Shown here: piece by piece, positions 9,534-20,960 of the stretch
Numbering within the stretch: the stretch's first letter is position 1
Layout: each line of letters opens with the position of its first letter
From: Bactericera cockerelli
Taxonomy: Eukaryota > Arthropoda > Insecta > Hemiptera > Triozidae
Direction: 5' to 3'
NCBI GenBank assembly: GCA_024516035.1
Contig: CM044955.1
Location: 54,463,257 to 54,527,256, forward strand
Length of the DNA: 64,000 nt
Translations under genes and position numbers: made by a program
The notes under the pieces: model-generated
What the model saw: the letters and a program-made list of their open reading frames with translations, nothing else
What the model was told of the DNA's origin: nothing
Database searches by the model: none

Positions 9534-9659
9534 ACGTGTATTTCAGAGCAGGAGACCTATACAGAGGGCATGGACTTTGACCTAGAATCTTTCAGTGCCA
9601 AAGAGCTGGCGTTTCACATGACCCTGTTTGACTGGGATCTGTTCTGGAGCATCCATGAG
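9534..9659 (+). CDS. Epac exon: start of the CDC25 homology (RasGEF) domain
   Basis: It encodes 42 residues in phase 0 from the RA exon, including SAKELAFHMTLFDWDLFWSI. This is the opening helix of the CDC25-homology domain (compare [20 protein letters not shown] in EPAC2), which catalyses GDP release from Rap1/Rap2. The acceptor is TTCCTCTTCAG and the donor is GTGAGT at 9660. No tandem array flanks this exon. Confidence 0.92.
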
Positions 9660-9898
9660 GTGAGTGCGGTGGTGATAAGTATGGTGGAACTGCATTTCTA
9701 GGTGCAGTTGAGGGTTATTTTTGCCTCATGTCTGCCATTTAGAATATCAATTTATGAATGTGAATCTACTTCAATGATCACCTTATCCCTGGTGAGAGTG
9801 GTGAGATAACATCTTAAAACAGATGATAGTTTTGAAATAAATGAAAAATCTTTTTTGAGTTTATTGGTGGTCAATGGTTAAGTTTTACCTGTTTTACC

Positions 9899-10475
9899 AG
9901 ACTACTGTTCTGGTAAAACTTGTAGTGTAGGGATCCGTGGTTTCGAATCCCACCCAATGCATGAAATTATTCTCATATACATATTTTTTGTATTTGACCA
10001 CATAATAGATGGTTTCAATTATTAACTGCTGAAATAATGGAACACTTTTGTGCTGATTGGGCAATACAAAGAGGTGTCTATTCACTCTACGTTTTCGCAA
10101 ACCGCTTTTCTTTGATGCAGTCTTGTCCTCCACTTGTTTCTGTCTAGGGAAACCTCCCTCTTTCAACCCTTTAAATATGTGCCTATTCTTCAACTTCTTT
10201 TACTTTACATTTTCCTAAAACTTACTTGGGGTCACCATTTTCCCTTCCTCATGTTTGAGGTTAGATGGTTCCCGCATTCCTACATCCATCATTATTTTTA
10301 ATGTAAGTGTGCCCCGGGACCGCTTTCGCATTACTTCAGGGCACTTTACCTTTACATCCATGCCATTTCGGAAACGGAAAATTTTGGTCAGAAATTTCCT
10401 CTCCGGCCAGAATTCGAACCCGCAACCTCCGGGTCAGTAACCAATGCTCTTAACCACTGAGCCACGGAGGTCGGT
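9899..10475. mobile_element. Two tRNA-headed SINE remnants in opposite orientation
   Basis: The stretch 9899-10075 (+) has B-box-like GGTTTCGAATCCC and a tail GACCACATAATAGATGG. The stretch 10287-10475 (-) has a tRNA-like head: read inverted, CCGACCTCCGTGGCTCAGTGG with B box GGGTTCGAATTC, followed by TGCCCTGAAGTAATGCG. The second belongs to a family seen only once here. Confidence 0.6.
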
Positions 10476-10537
10476 ACATATTAAATGTTGAAATAAAAAA
10501 TACGGCCCTATATTTATTTTTCGTCTTACCTCTACAG

Positions 10538-10716
10538 TACGAGCTTGTCTACTACACTGTGGGGAGGTACCGCTTCCAGCAGATCACCGCCAACCTAGAT
10601 GTCTTCCTGCGGAGGTTCAACGAGATCCAGTACTGGGTCATCACGGAGATCTTGCTCGTCACCTCCCTGAACAAGAGAGTGCAGATTCTGAGGAAGATGA
10701 TCAAGCTAGCCGCTTA
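10538..10716 (+). CDS. Epac exon: RasGEF catalytic core, first part
   Basis: It encodes [40 protein letters not shown] and [13 protein letters not shown], matching EPAC2 ELIYHTFG...[18 protein letters not shown]...RVQLLKKFIKIAA. The exon is phase 0 at its start and leaves TA, which with C from 11632 makes Tyr. The donor is GTAAGT at 10717. Its 3' half plus donor is repeated twice in the following intron. Confidence 0.94.
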
Positions 10717-10781
10717 GTAAGTATCAGTTTTTGATTGTTTGGTGGGTAAATAAGTTATATTTTATATTAATCCATCATTGA

Positions 10782-11165
10782 ATTCAACGAGATCCAGTAC
10801 TGGGTCATCACGGAGATCTTACTCGTCACCTCCCTGAACAAGAGAGTGCAGATCCTGAGGAAGATGATCAAGCTAGCCGCTTAGTAAGTATCAGTTTTTT
10901 AGTCATTTGGTGGGTGGGTATTTGTTCCTTCAAACGTGTAGGTATTTATCACATATTTGATGGGTGTTTGAGGTTGTATTTTATATTAATCCATTATTAA
11001 AGTCAACGAAATGCAGTACTGGGTCATCACGGACATCTTACTCGTCACCTCACTGAACCTGAGGAAGATGATCAAACTAGCCGCTTAGTAAGTATGAGTT
11101 TTTGATTGTTTGGTGGGTAAAAAGTTGTATTTTATGTAAATCTGCCATGGGACTCAACGAGATCC
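10782..11165 (+). repeat. Intronic tandem copies of the exon 3' end plus donor
   Basis: Copy 2 (10782-10911) repeats about 100 coding bases from TTCAACGAGATCCAGTACTG through CGCTTAGTAAGTATCAG with almost no change. Copy 3 (11004-11150) is similar but lacks about 15 bases inside the coding part (AAGAGAGTGCAGATT). A stub (ACTCAACGAGATCCTA) follows at about 11153. Each copy ends in the same GTAAGT donor, and the flanking intron words (TTTGGTGGGTAAA, TATTTTATATTAATCC) are copied with it. No good acceptor is seen at the copy starts. Confidence 0.93.
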
Positions 11166-11631
11166 TATTGGGGTACCTATTAGCAATATCTCCCTTCTCT
11201 CTCCCGGAAAAAGTTGCCGTCCAATTGTTAATCTGTTGAAAGCATCCCTAACTTACCAAAAAAATCTTGATGACATTTGCAAGATTGATAAGACAAGTAG
11301 ACAAGAATTCATGACGTAAATCTTTTTGTCAGTCTGGTGTGTTTATTTTCTACATGTATACCATCCTGATATCTAGATGTATTTTTTTTAAGGAAGGGCG
11401 GGGAAAAATCTTTTAATGACACCCAGGTCTTAGCCTGGGGTGTGGGATTTCCACCCATTAAAAACCACCTTTCCCGATAGCATACTGCACTTGGAACCGA
11501 AATATTTTCATTACTTCTAGATGTATTTGACGAACAATTTGTATTTTATTAATATTTTACATTAAAAATCGATTTTGTTAGCTGCCTGAAAAGGCTTGTT
11601 TACAACAACACCAAAAATCTATTCTCCTCAG

Positions 11632-11861
11632 CTGCAAGGAGTACCGCAACATAAACGCCCTCTTCGCCGTCCTCATGGGTCTGAGCAACGTTGCCGTCTC
11701 CCGCCTGTCCCTCACCTGGGACAAGCTGCCGTCCAAATCCAAGAAGACCTTCACGGAGCTGGAAGCCCTGATAGACCCCAGCAAGAACCATCGCGCCTAC
11801 CGCCAGGCAGTCAGCAAGCTGCAGTCTCCGGTCATACCCTTCATGCCCCTGCTGCTCAAAG
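11632..11861 (+). CDS. Epac exon: RasGEF catalytic core, second part
   Basis: It encodes [35 protein letters not shown], the [10 protein letters not shown] segment and [10 protein letters not shown]. These match the most conserved part of the CDC25 domain in EPACs ([20 protein letters not shown]), which contacts the Rap switch regions. The exon completes Tyr with its first base and ends with G, which joins AC at 12676 to make Asp. The acceptor is ATTCTCCTCAG and the donor is GTGAGT. Confidence 0.95.
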
Positions 11862-11924
11862 GTGAGTTTTGATGTCATAGGGCGATTCGAACCCACGATT
11901 CATACCTTCATTCATATTATTATT

Positions 11925-12660
11925 ATACAACGTTTTATTAAATAAAAATGGACATTATGTACATACAAATTATTATTTTAACAATGAAAAAAATGGAAAC
12001 AATATATACAATAAAAATGAAAAAGAATAGAAAATATATAAAAACATATGTCCCAATTAAAGGGCGGGGTTATTGTCTATGGCAATCTCTTCCACCCAAC
12101 CCTTATTTGTATGTATCATACAGCGGAGTTGTAATTTTTCGGTTCTTTACTGGTTGTTTGGGGTCCACTCATACGTCGCGAGAAACATAAGTGAGCAGCG
12201 ACAAATTCTAGACAAATGATACACAAGAATATAAAAAAGTCCTATAATTGTGCACTACCCAATAAATTGATATATAGTTATTATAAGAACCATAAGATCA
12301 ATATTTAGAGGTGCACGAAGTTATCCCTTAGAAACAAGTGTAACAAAATTTTGGACACAATTTTTTGTCGACTCTGGGGTTCCAATCCGGGACCTTCCAC
12401 ACGGCAATCGAATACCTTGCCACAGAACTAATCGTGCACCCTTTATTTTTGTTGCTAATGTAATTTTTGTCGCTATTACACAATGTCGCTCAAAACAGGG
12501 AGTAGACCAGCTTTGGCTTGGATCTGGGTGCCCTTATCAATTATTAGCCTCCTTGTAAAGACAGTGGTAGAAGTGCTGAGTCATTCCTCCACTGTCTGGC
12601 TACCATCGTTCACAATGACGTCATCCTATGATGATGATGTAGTTTATTATTATTAAATCT
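11925..12660. mobile_element. Intron filled with repeat remnants
   Basis: No gene is visible. The stretch 11925-12115 is a GGGCGGGGTTATTG-family repeat. The stretch 12150-12262 is a tail of the CCGTGGCAGAG SINE (GGGTCCACTCATACGTCGCG). The stretch 12355-12440 is a degenerate inverted tRNA-like head. The stretch 12478-12640 is an inverted copy of the repeat at 2505-2665 (CTCCACTGTCTGGCTACC). Confidence 0.6.
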
Positions 12661-12675
12661 TTGTTTCCGTTTCAG

Positions 12676-12795
12676 ACATGGCGTTCACCCACGACGGCAA
12701 CAAGACAGTGGTAGACGGTCTGGTCAACTTCGAGAAGATGCACATGTTCGCTCAAACCCTCAGGACCCTGCGATACTGTCGCTCCCGGCATCTAG
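12676..12795 (+). CDS. Epac exon: RasGEF catalytic core, third part
   Basis: It encodes [20 protein letters not shown] and [20 protein letters not shown], matching [22 protein letters not shown]...ARTVRYYRS in EPAC2. It starts with AC completing Asp and ends with G that completes Val with the next exon. The acceptor is TTTCCGTTTCAG and the donor is GTGAGA. No array is present at either junction. Confidence 0.94.
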
Positions 12796-12847
12796 GTGAG
12801 AGGTGGAATAGTAGATAAATCACTAGGCGTAGAGTCTTGGATTGGCA

Positions 12848-12990
12848 CTTTTTATTAAACAGATTTAATCAAGTTTTATTTACAAAATAAAGTATATAAA
12901 ATTTACAAGAAAAAAAGTTGATATTATTAAACAAAACTTGATCAAGGGCGGTGCTAATGCCTACGGCATTCTCTTCGGCACTTGAGGTGT
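12848..12990. mobile_element. GGGCGGTGCTAATGCC-family repeat
   Basis: AACTTGATCAAGGGCGGTGC followed by TAATGCCTACGGCATTCTC recurs at 61925-62040. The left side contains an inverted AATCAAGTTTTATTT, so the element is bounded by short inverted repeats. Confidence 0.55.
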
Positions 12991-13282
12991 CATATCCCTG
13001 ATCTCGGTCATTCGTGGCCCAACTGGGAATCAGAACAAATTATTGAAAAGGTCGAAGTAGGAATCTGATCAAATTGTTGAAATGAACTTTCTGGGAATCG
13101 GAAGAAGAAAACAAATGCTTGAAAAGGCCTATCTGGGTATTATAACAAATTATTAAAGAGACCTTATTGGAAATCAGAATAAATTAATGCGCAAAATTTG
13201 TGTATTTTTTTCTAAATTTGGACACATTTAAATAAATTAAACTACAACAAATGTGCCGGACATTATTATTAAAAGAAGGTTT

Positions 13283-13570
13283 GCCAGCCTCCATGGCGTA
13301 ACGGTTGTGACTTCTGCCCGTAGTCCAAATATCCTGAGTTCGATTCACGGTTGGAGCAGACTTTTCGCACAGAAAATTCTGTTCCCTCCGAACATATGAG
13401 GCTGGCCATTCCGTCCCTACCCAGGCTTATTGTGGGTAGCTGGTAGGATTCCCAGCGAATGGAGGGTAAACTCCCCGTCCGGTCTACCTCAAGTCAGGAC
13501 GTTAGAATCAATGGACATGAAAGGAGCCTAGAAATTGGATCTGGGCGTCCATATAATCCACTCACCACCG
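13283..13570 (+). mobile_element. tRNA-headed SINE, 'GCCTCC' family, fullest copy
   Basis: The head GCCTCCATGGCGTAACGG has B-box-like GAGTTCGATTCAC. It continues through GCAGACTTTTCGCACAG, CATATGAGGCTGGCC, GTGGGTAGCTGGTAGGATTC and GACGTTAGAATCAATGGAC to a run ending near CACTCACCACC. It is the best template for this family in the window. Confidence 0.85.
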
Positions 13571-13643
13571 TGATTTAGGTAATAGGTATCAATACCTACC
13601 TCACGGACAAGGAATTATTATTATTAAAAGAATGTATCCTGTA

Positions 13644-14077
13644 CTTTGCCTTCACGGCACGAAATCTTCTCCTCTCTGAACTCCATACATCCCAGGACAC
13701 CTGTTTCTGCCTAGTGGCCTCTTTAGCTAGGAGCTGTCCAGAACTCAGACAAGCCGAGAAAGGCAAATACAACTAAGAAGATTCTGTCTGGCTGGGGGAC
13801 GTTAAACAGGGAGAAGACCAGTGTCCCGCTAGAGAACTATAAACAGAGAACAGACTAGCCAACCCTTACAAGTCAGGCTAGCTTGCAGTTTCCTAAGGGT
13901 TTAATGGCTTATAAAGAAAAGTCCAAGTCCTCATGATGGTTGATCGCACACAGATATATGATGTACAGGACAAGCCAACTTTGAAATAAAGTTGGCTGGA
14001 GACCATCACTCACCCCTCCAGCTGTAGCCAAGCTGGCTAGAACAACAACAACAAGATTCTGTACCGTGAAGGTAAAG
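13644..14077. mobile_element. Non-autonomous DNA element with about 25-bp inverted ends
   Basis: CTTTGCCTTCACGGCACG at 13644 faces its inverse near 14053-14077 (GTACCGTGAAGGTAAAG). The interior has no open frame of note and contains GCCAACTTTGAAATAAAGTT, a small internal palindrome. It lies in the last Epac intron, ending about 85 bp before the final exon. Confidence 0.65.
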
Positions 14078-14162
14078 AACACTTTGTTATAACACTTTGA
14101 TATAGAAAACCTCCTCTAGTGACATTTAAATTATTTCTTTCTTCTCCATATTATGATTTCAG

Positions 14163-14287
14163 TTCTAGATCCCCCGACGCCCAAATGTGAGAGTGAGGTG
14201 AAGTCATACGTGAGCTGTCTGAGGACAATGGACAACCAGAGGATCCTGACCAGTATGTCTCAGAAACTGGAACCCCGCCGCTCCTAA
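14163..14287 (+). CDS. Epac final exon and stop codon
   Basis: It encodes LDPPTPKCESEVKSYVSCL and RILTSMSQKLEPRRS, then TAA at 14285. The C-terminal LEPRRS resembles the LEPRRP end of vertebrate EPAC2, so the protein ends at its normal length. The first two bases complete the Val codon opened at 12795. The acceptor is TATGATTTCAG. This fixes the gene on the + strand and places its 3' end before the assembly gap. Confidence 0.95.
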
Positions 14288-15460
14288 GAGTAGATATCTC
14301 TGGAACTGACTGGAGTATTTTTAGTAGTATCTATCTGCACTGCAGTATACATTAAGGGCCGAATAATTGATGAACGCTGCTGTGGTGGACACTGTGACGT
14401 AGATATCTCATGTCTCTTCTTTACTTTCCTTATCCTATAATAAGGAAAGTATTGTATTCGTCGAAAATTTGACCTACCCAGTTTTTCACATTTCTGGACG
14501 AATCATAGCCTCAGGATACTAGAAAAGTTGTTTTCAGTCATTGGTCCGTGCGTCCGTCTGTCTCTCTGTCTGTGTGTGAACACGATATCTTGAGAACGGT
14601 AATAGCTAGAAACTTGAAATTTGGTATAGAAATTAATTTTATACACCAGACGAACCACAAAACTTTTGGTTGAAATTGGCCTCAGAATGCGGCCGAAGGG
14701 GCCGCCTCTTCGAATTGGTTAAAGATACAAAAAAAGTTTGAGTACAACATTTTCTTTAAATAAAAAAACAATAGGGGTTTACTCAGATCATTTTTTTGAT
14801 ATCTTTAACTTTTTGAAACCCGGCTCCAATTTACCGGTATTTTCGAGGGTCCCGATTAGACCAACTTTTTTTATTATTTATCGTAGATGGGGGTTGTGAC
14901 ATATCAAATCCAATGATTTTGAGGTGCTGATTACGAATTTGACGTTTATTTTTAGCTAACTTACCTTTGAGTCACCAGTGGCTTTTGGTCCTGTTCCGGC
15001 TGTTCCCATTCCTAATATGATAAGGAAAGTCGTGTGATGTTTACAACAGATTTTTCTATAAGGCGTTCTTCACACCTCGGCCGAGGTATCTGATTTCAGT
15101 TATGTGATTGGTTGTTACCATGGTGATAACATCAACACTATAGTAAGAGTATCCGCTTAAGCATCGTTCATTTATTCGGGTCTAAGGGGGAAATTAATAG
15201 ACAAATTCTATAATTTAAGTCATTACTAAGCGGTGGTTTTCTCTATCTTACACAGTACGCAATCCGTTACTTAGCGCCACAGATATATTACGACAATGTC
15301 TATTAATTCTGCCTAAAGTATTTGATACTGTAAAATTCCAAAGTTCTGAAGATTATTACTTTTACATAATTAATGTAAATATCTATGCAATCAATATCTT
15401 ATTGCACTTTTTCATTGAAATTTGTTTTTCAAAGTAATAATTTTTAATAAATCGTGTGAT
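14288..15460 (+). other. Epac 3' UTR and downstream region, holding a dispersed repeat
   Basis: The stretch 14420-15043 is a repeat bounded by CTTTCCTTAT / ATAAGGAAAG and contains GAGAACGGTAATAGCTAG and CATCGTAGATGGGGGTTG-like words; a shorter relative is at 61370-61735. The stretch 15058-15100 (GGCGTTCTTCACACCTCGGC) recurs near 60405. A possible polyadenylation signal AATAAA lies at about 15448. The real transcript end cannot be fixed from sequence. Confidence 0.5.
15181..15313. mobile_element. MITE, GGGCGGAATTAATAGAC family
   Basis: The ends are GGGGGAAATTAATAGACAA and TGTCTATTAATTCTGCC. The interior (CTATCTTACACAGTACGCAA, TTAGCGCCACAG) is the inverse orientation of the copy at 7561. Confidence 0.75.
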
Positions 15461-16751
15461 ACCCTCCCAATGTTTTTGTCACTTATGATTCCCCATTATT
15501 AATTTTACAATTTTCTTGACAAACAATTTTTATTCTGAACTGATGCATAATATTAAATACTCCTTTTAGTGCGTAAGTTGTACATTATTTGATCTTCTTT
15601 CACAAAATAAGTGTATTTAGAAAGAACATCACCGAATATTATTAAATATAAATTTTGGCAGACACGAATTTTGTGCTTAGGTCAGTATTTCACATAAAAT
15701 AACCTAAAAACTATGTAGGTATGTTTAGTTTAGCGGAAGAAAAGTGAACTTGTTTTGTTTTCACCATCAAAACTGGGGTTTTGCTTGATTGTAATAATAA
15801 TTATGTACAGATGAAACCAACTAAGCTGATGTACTTATATTAACTCTTGCTAGTTTTAGGATTTAGTGTGAATTCCAAATGTGTCAGATATTCAAAAAAA
15901 TCTTCCGTCCTCATGTATATACGTATATAATTTTGTTCTGTACAAAAAAATCCTCAATTTATTGTGTTTTTTTAGTAGGTATTTTTTGGAATGGTAAAAT
16001 AAAATGTCATTAGAATCCAATCTACCATACTTATAATTATGTAGTAGTGATATGAATTACCAAAATTATCTTCAAATAATAACAGTAAAAAAAAGTTCTA
16101 GTCTGAACAATTTTTTGCTAAGCCAGATTTTTTTCACATTTTTGTGGGTATCACAACATTACTAAGAACTTTAACACTTTTATCAATTTGAATTATTATT
16201 TTCTTTCTACTCTGGTGAAGCCACAACTGGTTGTCTCTCATACAAATAACTATCTACTTACATTTCCTGACAAGGAAGGTATATATGAGTAAACGCCGGA
16301 CATCCAATGTACAGAGTAGGATTTTCCTACTCAAACAAAATTTGAACCTAAAAATTCAGTAGTACTTGTGAAATATTGTGTTGTTGTACCAGTCCCCATT
16401 TATCCTCTCTCTATTACTATAGCCTTACCATATTCTAGATCTATTTCTAAGATAATATTTCTACAAATCAATTCTAATTTGACCAAATAAAAGTTACTTG
16501 ATAGTATTATTTTATCTTAGATCGTTTTATATTTATTTATACCTCAATTTTTGAAAATCTTTAATTATTTCCCATTGTTTTGAAGTTTTTTTCTCTCCGA
16601 ATAATGTCTAAGTGTTGAAACTATATTTCAATTGTTTCAAGGATAATTATTTAGATTAATGAAAGGCACTGTAGGTACAAAATAATCCATTTAAAAATGC
16701 ACCTCTTTTGATAAATTGAAAAATAGTATACATAATAAACTTTTACCCATG
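15461..16751. other. AT-rich intergenic sequence, nothing recognised
   Basis: No exon-like GC-rich block, RNA gene or clear repeat is seen. Short A and T runs are frequent. Confidence 0.5.
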
Positions 16752-17007
16752 TACAAGGTGCAAATAAATGTATGGACGATAACTCTCGAGCTTTTTTTTG
16801 CGATCAAAAAGTTGGTGTTAAAGAAAACTAGAAAATTGAGCTTCCTATCCTTTGGAGAGGAGGTATTTTATCCAATCTAGTGGCTTCTAGGAGGAAGAGA
16901 AAGCATTTGAAGTGATTTTTAGGGGAATGAACTCCACCTAAATTTTCTAAATTGTATCCAGGAACATCCTCCTGAATGGTTGTCCACACATTTAGTTACA
17001 CCCTGTA
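16752..17007. mobile_element. MITE with 26-bp inverted ends
   Basis: The left end TACAAGGTGCAAATAAATGT and right end (inverted) TACAGGGTGTAACTAAATGT match over about 26 bp through GGAC. The element is 256 bp with no coding frame. The CAGGGTGT-type terminus suggests a mariner-like or related element, but I cannot assign the superfamily. Confidence 0.7.
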
Positions 17008-18640
17008 TTGTAAAGAATTACTTTGTACCATATTTATATTATCATTAAAAAGAAATTCTATCCTCCAATTCTATAATTTTGCTACATGGTAGGTACTAAT
17101 GTCAACCACAGAGCTACATGCAGCCCTGTGATTAGAAAGTACTTGCCCACTCAGCTACTAGCCAGGAGGAAGTATCTCGATAAAGCCACATTTTTTTTTG
17201 TTTCATATAACATAAATGTACAGTATAGATAGACCATAGAATTTCTTTTTGAAGATGATATAAATGAGAGATAGTTTTTTATTACATTAACATGATCCTA
17301 GAAAATGTACTTTTTCAACATAATCCTCTTCTGAGTTTCGTATTTTGCATTTTTCGCACTCATCTAAGTAGTTCGTTTTGTTATCTTCTAAATCTACACT
17401 TAACTCTCAGAATATTTCTCATAGTCTTCACTTGAATCTGAGTGCCGCAATCACCAAAGTAACAAGTAAACAATCATCTGTTCACATATTGGTTTGTTTC
17501 TACTCTAAGCTGGTCTTGAAAACTTATTTTTCTCTTGTGAAGACATGAAGTCCCGCTACTATTTTAAAATTGAATTATTTTCTCGACATTTTCAGATTTT
17601 TCGCATCATAGGAATTTATTATTAATTTTTTTTATTTATATAGGAGTACAGCTTGCTTAGTGAGCAAAACATGTTTGATTTTATAGTCATAGCAAATAGC
17701 TGCAATGACTGTTGAGGCATTTCTGATTTATATATATACAATTTATTGTGGCTCAAATACATAATTTTTATATGTATATGTATGACAGTTTGATGAACCT
17801 TTTGGTTAGAAGGAAACAACGCAAAACTAACGTAACATTTCCCCGTCAGATGACTTGATGGTTGATTGAATGGTCTTTTTTGAATTCAAACACTCGTGAT
17901 TCTAGGTCTTCCCGGCCCAACTAAGGCTAGGTGAGGTTAAAGTGGGTAGCTGGTTGATAAGATTCCATCGAATGGCCTAGTAGGTCTGGATAATAGAGAG
18001 AAAAAAATAATACTGGTAATAATAATATACAAAAGATAAATGAAACACAAATATGTAAAAGCAATAATTTGCTCATTAAACAAACAGTAAATTCCTAGTT
18101 TTATTGACTGATTTCTTGATTTGTGCACGTCTCTAGTGACGGTTATTGATCTGATGTCTAAACCAAAACTTTCCTGTTGAGATTGATATAAAAATATTTT
18201 CCTCCTAAATTAAATTTTCCCATGTTTGTGCCTACCTCTCTAACTGAATTCAAAATTCTCGTGTGATGTCTGTCCTGTTTTCCAGTTCATTAGAGGAGAT
18301 TGACAATCAAAAATTAATTATGAAAAATAAAATAAAAAATATGATATTTATTATGAAAAAAATTGTGCCTTCGTTTTTCTTTCAAGATTTCTATACTCGT
18401 AGGTACATGATTTGGTCAATAGATATAGCCTGGTCTGAAGGGAAGTACTATTAGTTCCATTACGATCCAGGCTGGTCTATGCTTCAGTTTGTAAAAATGA
18501 TACATCTATATTCTATTATTCTGCAAATTGTGACGTAGACAGCAATCGGATGAATTTTTATGCGCGCCTGTTAACTAAATAGGTATGCAATGTGCATAAA
18601 ATTTCTTTAAAATTATGTAAAACGTATAATGATTTGATCT
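17008..18640. other. AT-rich intergenic sequence with one SINE tail
   Basis: Only 17870-17985 is recognisable: a degenerate shared SINE tail (CTAGGTGAGGTTAAAGTGGG, TAGCTGGTTGATAAGATTCC). Nothing else is supported. Confidence 0.5.
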
Positions 18641-18644
18641 CAGT

Positions 18645-19725
18645 AGCTTGATCGATCGGACTTGTAACCTGGAGGTCGGTAATTCAAGTCCCAAGCTAAG
18701 CAAATATTTAGTATAGCAAGTTTGAGTAGTTGTGATATCACGAAAGTGATAAGTCCAAATATGATTACTTAATGCAACTAATGAGAATTTTATAGAAAAC
18801 TTACCAACATTACTTTCTATGCAAAATTTAACAATAATTGTCCATTATAATTGCACCATACAGAGCTTTTATTGTTAGTCAGTGTCGATTGGGCGTTTAA
18901 TACACCGCTTCTCGTAGGATCACCGAAGTTAAGCTACGTCCAGCAATGTTAAGACTTCGTAATGCTGGTATTCCGGCTCAACCCAGGCGGAGTGTGATTA
19001 ATGTGCGTATGGAGGTTGAAACTGAAATGTAAAAACCCCCCTCGTATATGACCATGCAGTTGAAAAATGACGTTAAACCTTATAAAAGAAAACAGAACCT
19101 TTCACATTCAGTCTCAATTTTCATCCACTGTGGTGCACTAGATGTTGTAGAAAAAATAATGTGGTGCAAGTTTCAATTGTTGATTATACGAACGGTCGTA
19201 CTTGGTCTAAAAAAATAATAATAAAGCACTATAAAACTTCGATAAACTGGTTTTTACAATGAAAATATGCTGCCAAAATCTTTAATACCAATTGGAACTA
19301 ATAATCTATGACTTAGTGACACTTAGTCCCGAATTATGAAACAGGATTAGAATTACTAATTCTACACTATGCCCTAACACGCCCTCTGGTGGAAATTTCA
19401 ACCAATCACAGCGCATTTATATCAGCCGTTTAGTATCTTGTATTAACAAACATTAGATATTTAGGGCTGTTGAAATGTAGCGAGTCCTATTTGGCCCTTT
19501 CAAATAAGATCAACTCTTCGTGCCAAACTATGAAATTCAATTCTATGTGCCAGAGTCCTAATTCTTGTGAGATTTCTGAAACAAAGCAACGTCCAGCGAG
19601 GCTAGATTATGGTAGATGAACCCAAATTCAACCCTAAGTGATGCGAGGTGTGGTTTATATGGTTAGCTGATGGTTTATGAGATTTCAGCAAATTGCGGGT
19701 AATATTCCCGTCTCAAATGGATTCG
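18645..19725 (+). mobile_element. SINE cluster: tRNA-headed CCGACCTCAG family and 5S-headed copies
   Basis: The stretch 18645-18785 has CTCAGTAGCTTGATCGATCG and TGTAACCTGGAGGTCGGT, with tail TGTGATATCACGAAAGTGAT. The stretch 18876-19085 is a + strand 5S-headed element (GTCGATTGGGCGTTTAATAC, GATCACCGAAGTTAAGC). The stretch 19575-19725 is a degenerate 5S-headed copy (GCAACGTCCAGCGAGGC). Confidence 0.65.
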
Positions 19726-19880
19726 ATGTGATAAAAAAATGATAAAATCTTATATTATTAAAAACTTTAAATCAATGCGCAATGTGCAGTTCTAATGGCG
19801 TCTGCATTACTCTTATGTAAACATTGTAGACAAGCTCGTGATATATTTTTATCATCCGGTCTACTGAATGTGCCTCTGTG

Positions 19881-20043
19881 CCCACAATCAGTGGCGTAGC
19901 CAGGGGGGGGGGGTTGGGGACAAACCTCCCCCCCCCCACCCGAAATTTTTAAGAACCTCCAGCAAAGATGGAATATACGTTAGGCGAGATTTCTGAACCC
20001 CTCCCCCCTGAAATGTAGGTCTAGCTACTCCACTGCCCACAAT
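19881..20043. mobile_element. hAT-like MITE with 8-bp target duplication
   Basis: The direct repeat CCCACAAT at 19881-19888 and 20036-20043 flanks an element starting CAGTGGCGTAGC and ending GCTACTCCACTG. An 8-bp duplication with CA..TG ends is the hAT pattern. The interior holds long G and C runs and no frame. Confidence 0.82.
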
Positions 20044-20526
20044 ATTATGTATATAGTATTATATACTTACTCTGGTATTGTTTCAGATTAGAGCTGTAAT
20101 GTTGTATGTTATTTTACATAGTATGTGTATGTACAATATATGTTATATGTACATAGGTCTAACCTAACCTATATGTTTAGAGAGAGCAAATCAATCTGGC
20201 CTGTGTTAATAGATTGATTTAAAGAGGAAGTAATCAATAGAGCTGTGAGCCGTCGGCGTCAGGATATTTAGTCTCTGTCGCGGTGTGTTAAGCTACGCCG
20301 AGCATGGCAGATGTTTTTTAGGTGAATTTGAATGGTTAATGATTTTTTAAGTTGGGCGTCAAGGTAATAAGCCAATGTTGTTATGTGTCAAGCTACGCTG
20401 AGCTTGATTGATTAGGTAAATAAGAATGGCTAGTCATGTATTTAGTGAGTTGTACGCTGTACGAGTGTACGTACCTACAACTTACTTCTATCAAAGCAGC
20501 TACTCATTTAATCTCAAGCGAAATAA

Positions 20527-20626
20527 NNNNNNNNNNNNNNNNNNNNNNNNNNNNNNNNNNNNNNNNNNNNNNNNNNNNNNNNNNNNNNNNNNNNNNNNNN
20601 NNNNNNNNNNNNNNNNNNNNNNNNNN
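20527..20626. other. Assembly gap, 100 N
   Basis: Exactly 100 N, the usual placeholder for a gap of unknown length. Epac 3' sequence lies before it and Epac upstream exons after it, which is the wrong order for one gene. Confidence 0.98.
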
Positions 20627-20728
20627 ATTAATAAATGATAAAATTGTTTGAAAAATAAAATAATAAAGAACAAAATAATACCAATGTCCTAACTAAAGCC
20701 AATAGTTAGGTTAATTTCCGACCAGAGT

Positions 20729-20960
20729 AACGAAAAATCGAGAAATGACCATCTGTCACTTGGTTTGTTTTACCTTCTAGCCGACGATATATTGGGGTTA
20801 CAATTGTTCGTTTGATTAATTTAGGGTTCCTCTTTTGTCCTCAGTGAAACGAAAAATCGAGAAATGACCATCTGTCACTTTATCAGTTTTACCTTCTAGC
20901 CGACGATATATTGGGGTTACAATGGCTCGTTTGAATGATTTGGGGTTCCTCTTTTATCCT
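20729..20960 (+). repeat. 119-bp tandem duplication ending in a splice acceptor
   Basis: CGAAAAATCGAGAAATGACC occurs at 20731 and 20850, with the rest of the unit (CTTCTAGCCGACGATATATT, GGGGTTACAATNG) copied through a terminal CTTTTRTCCTCAG. A diverged single copy sits at about 36300-36410. It leads directly into the 26-bp acceptor array. Confidence 0.85.
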
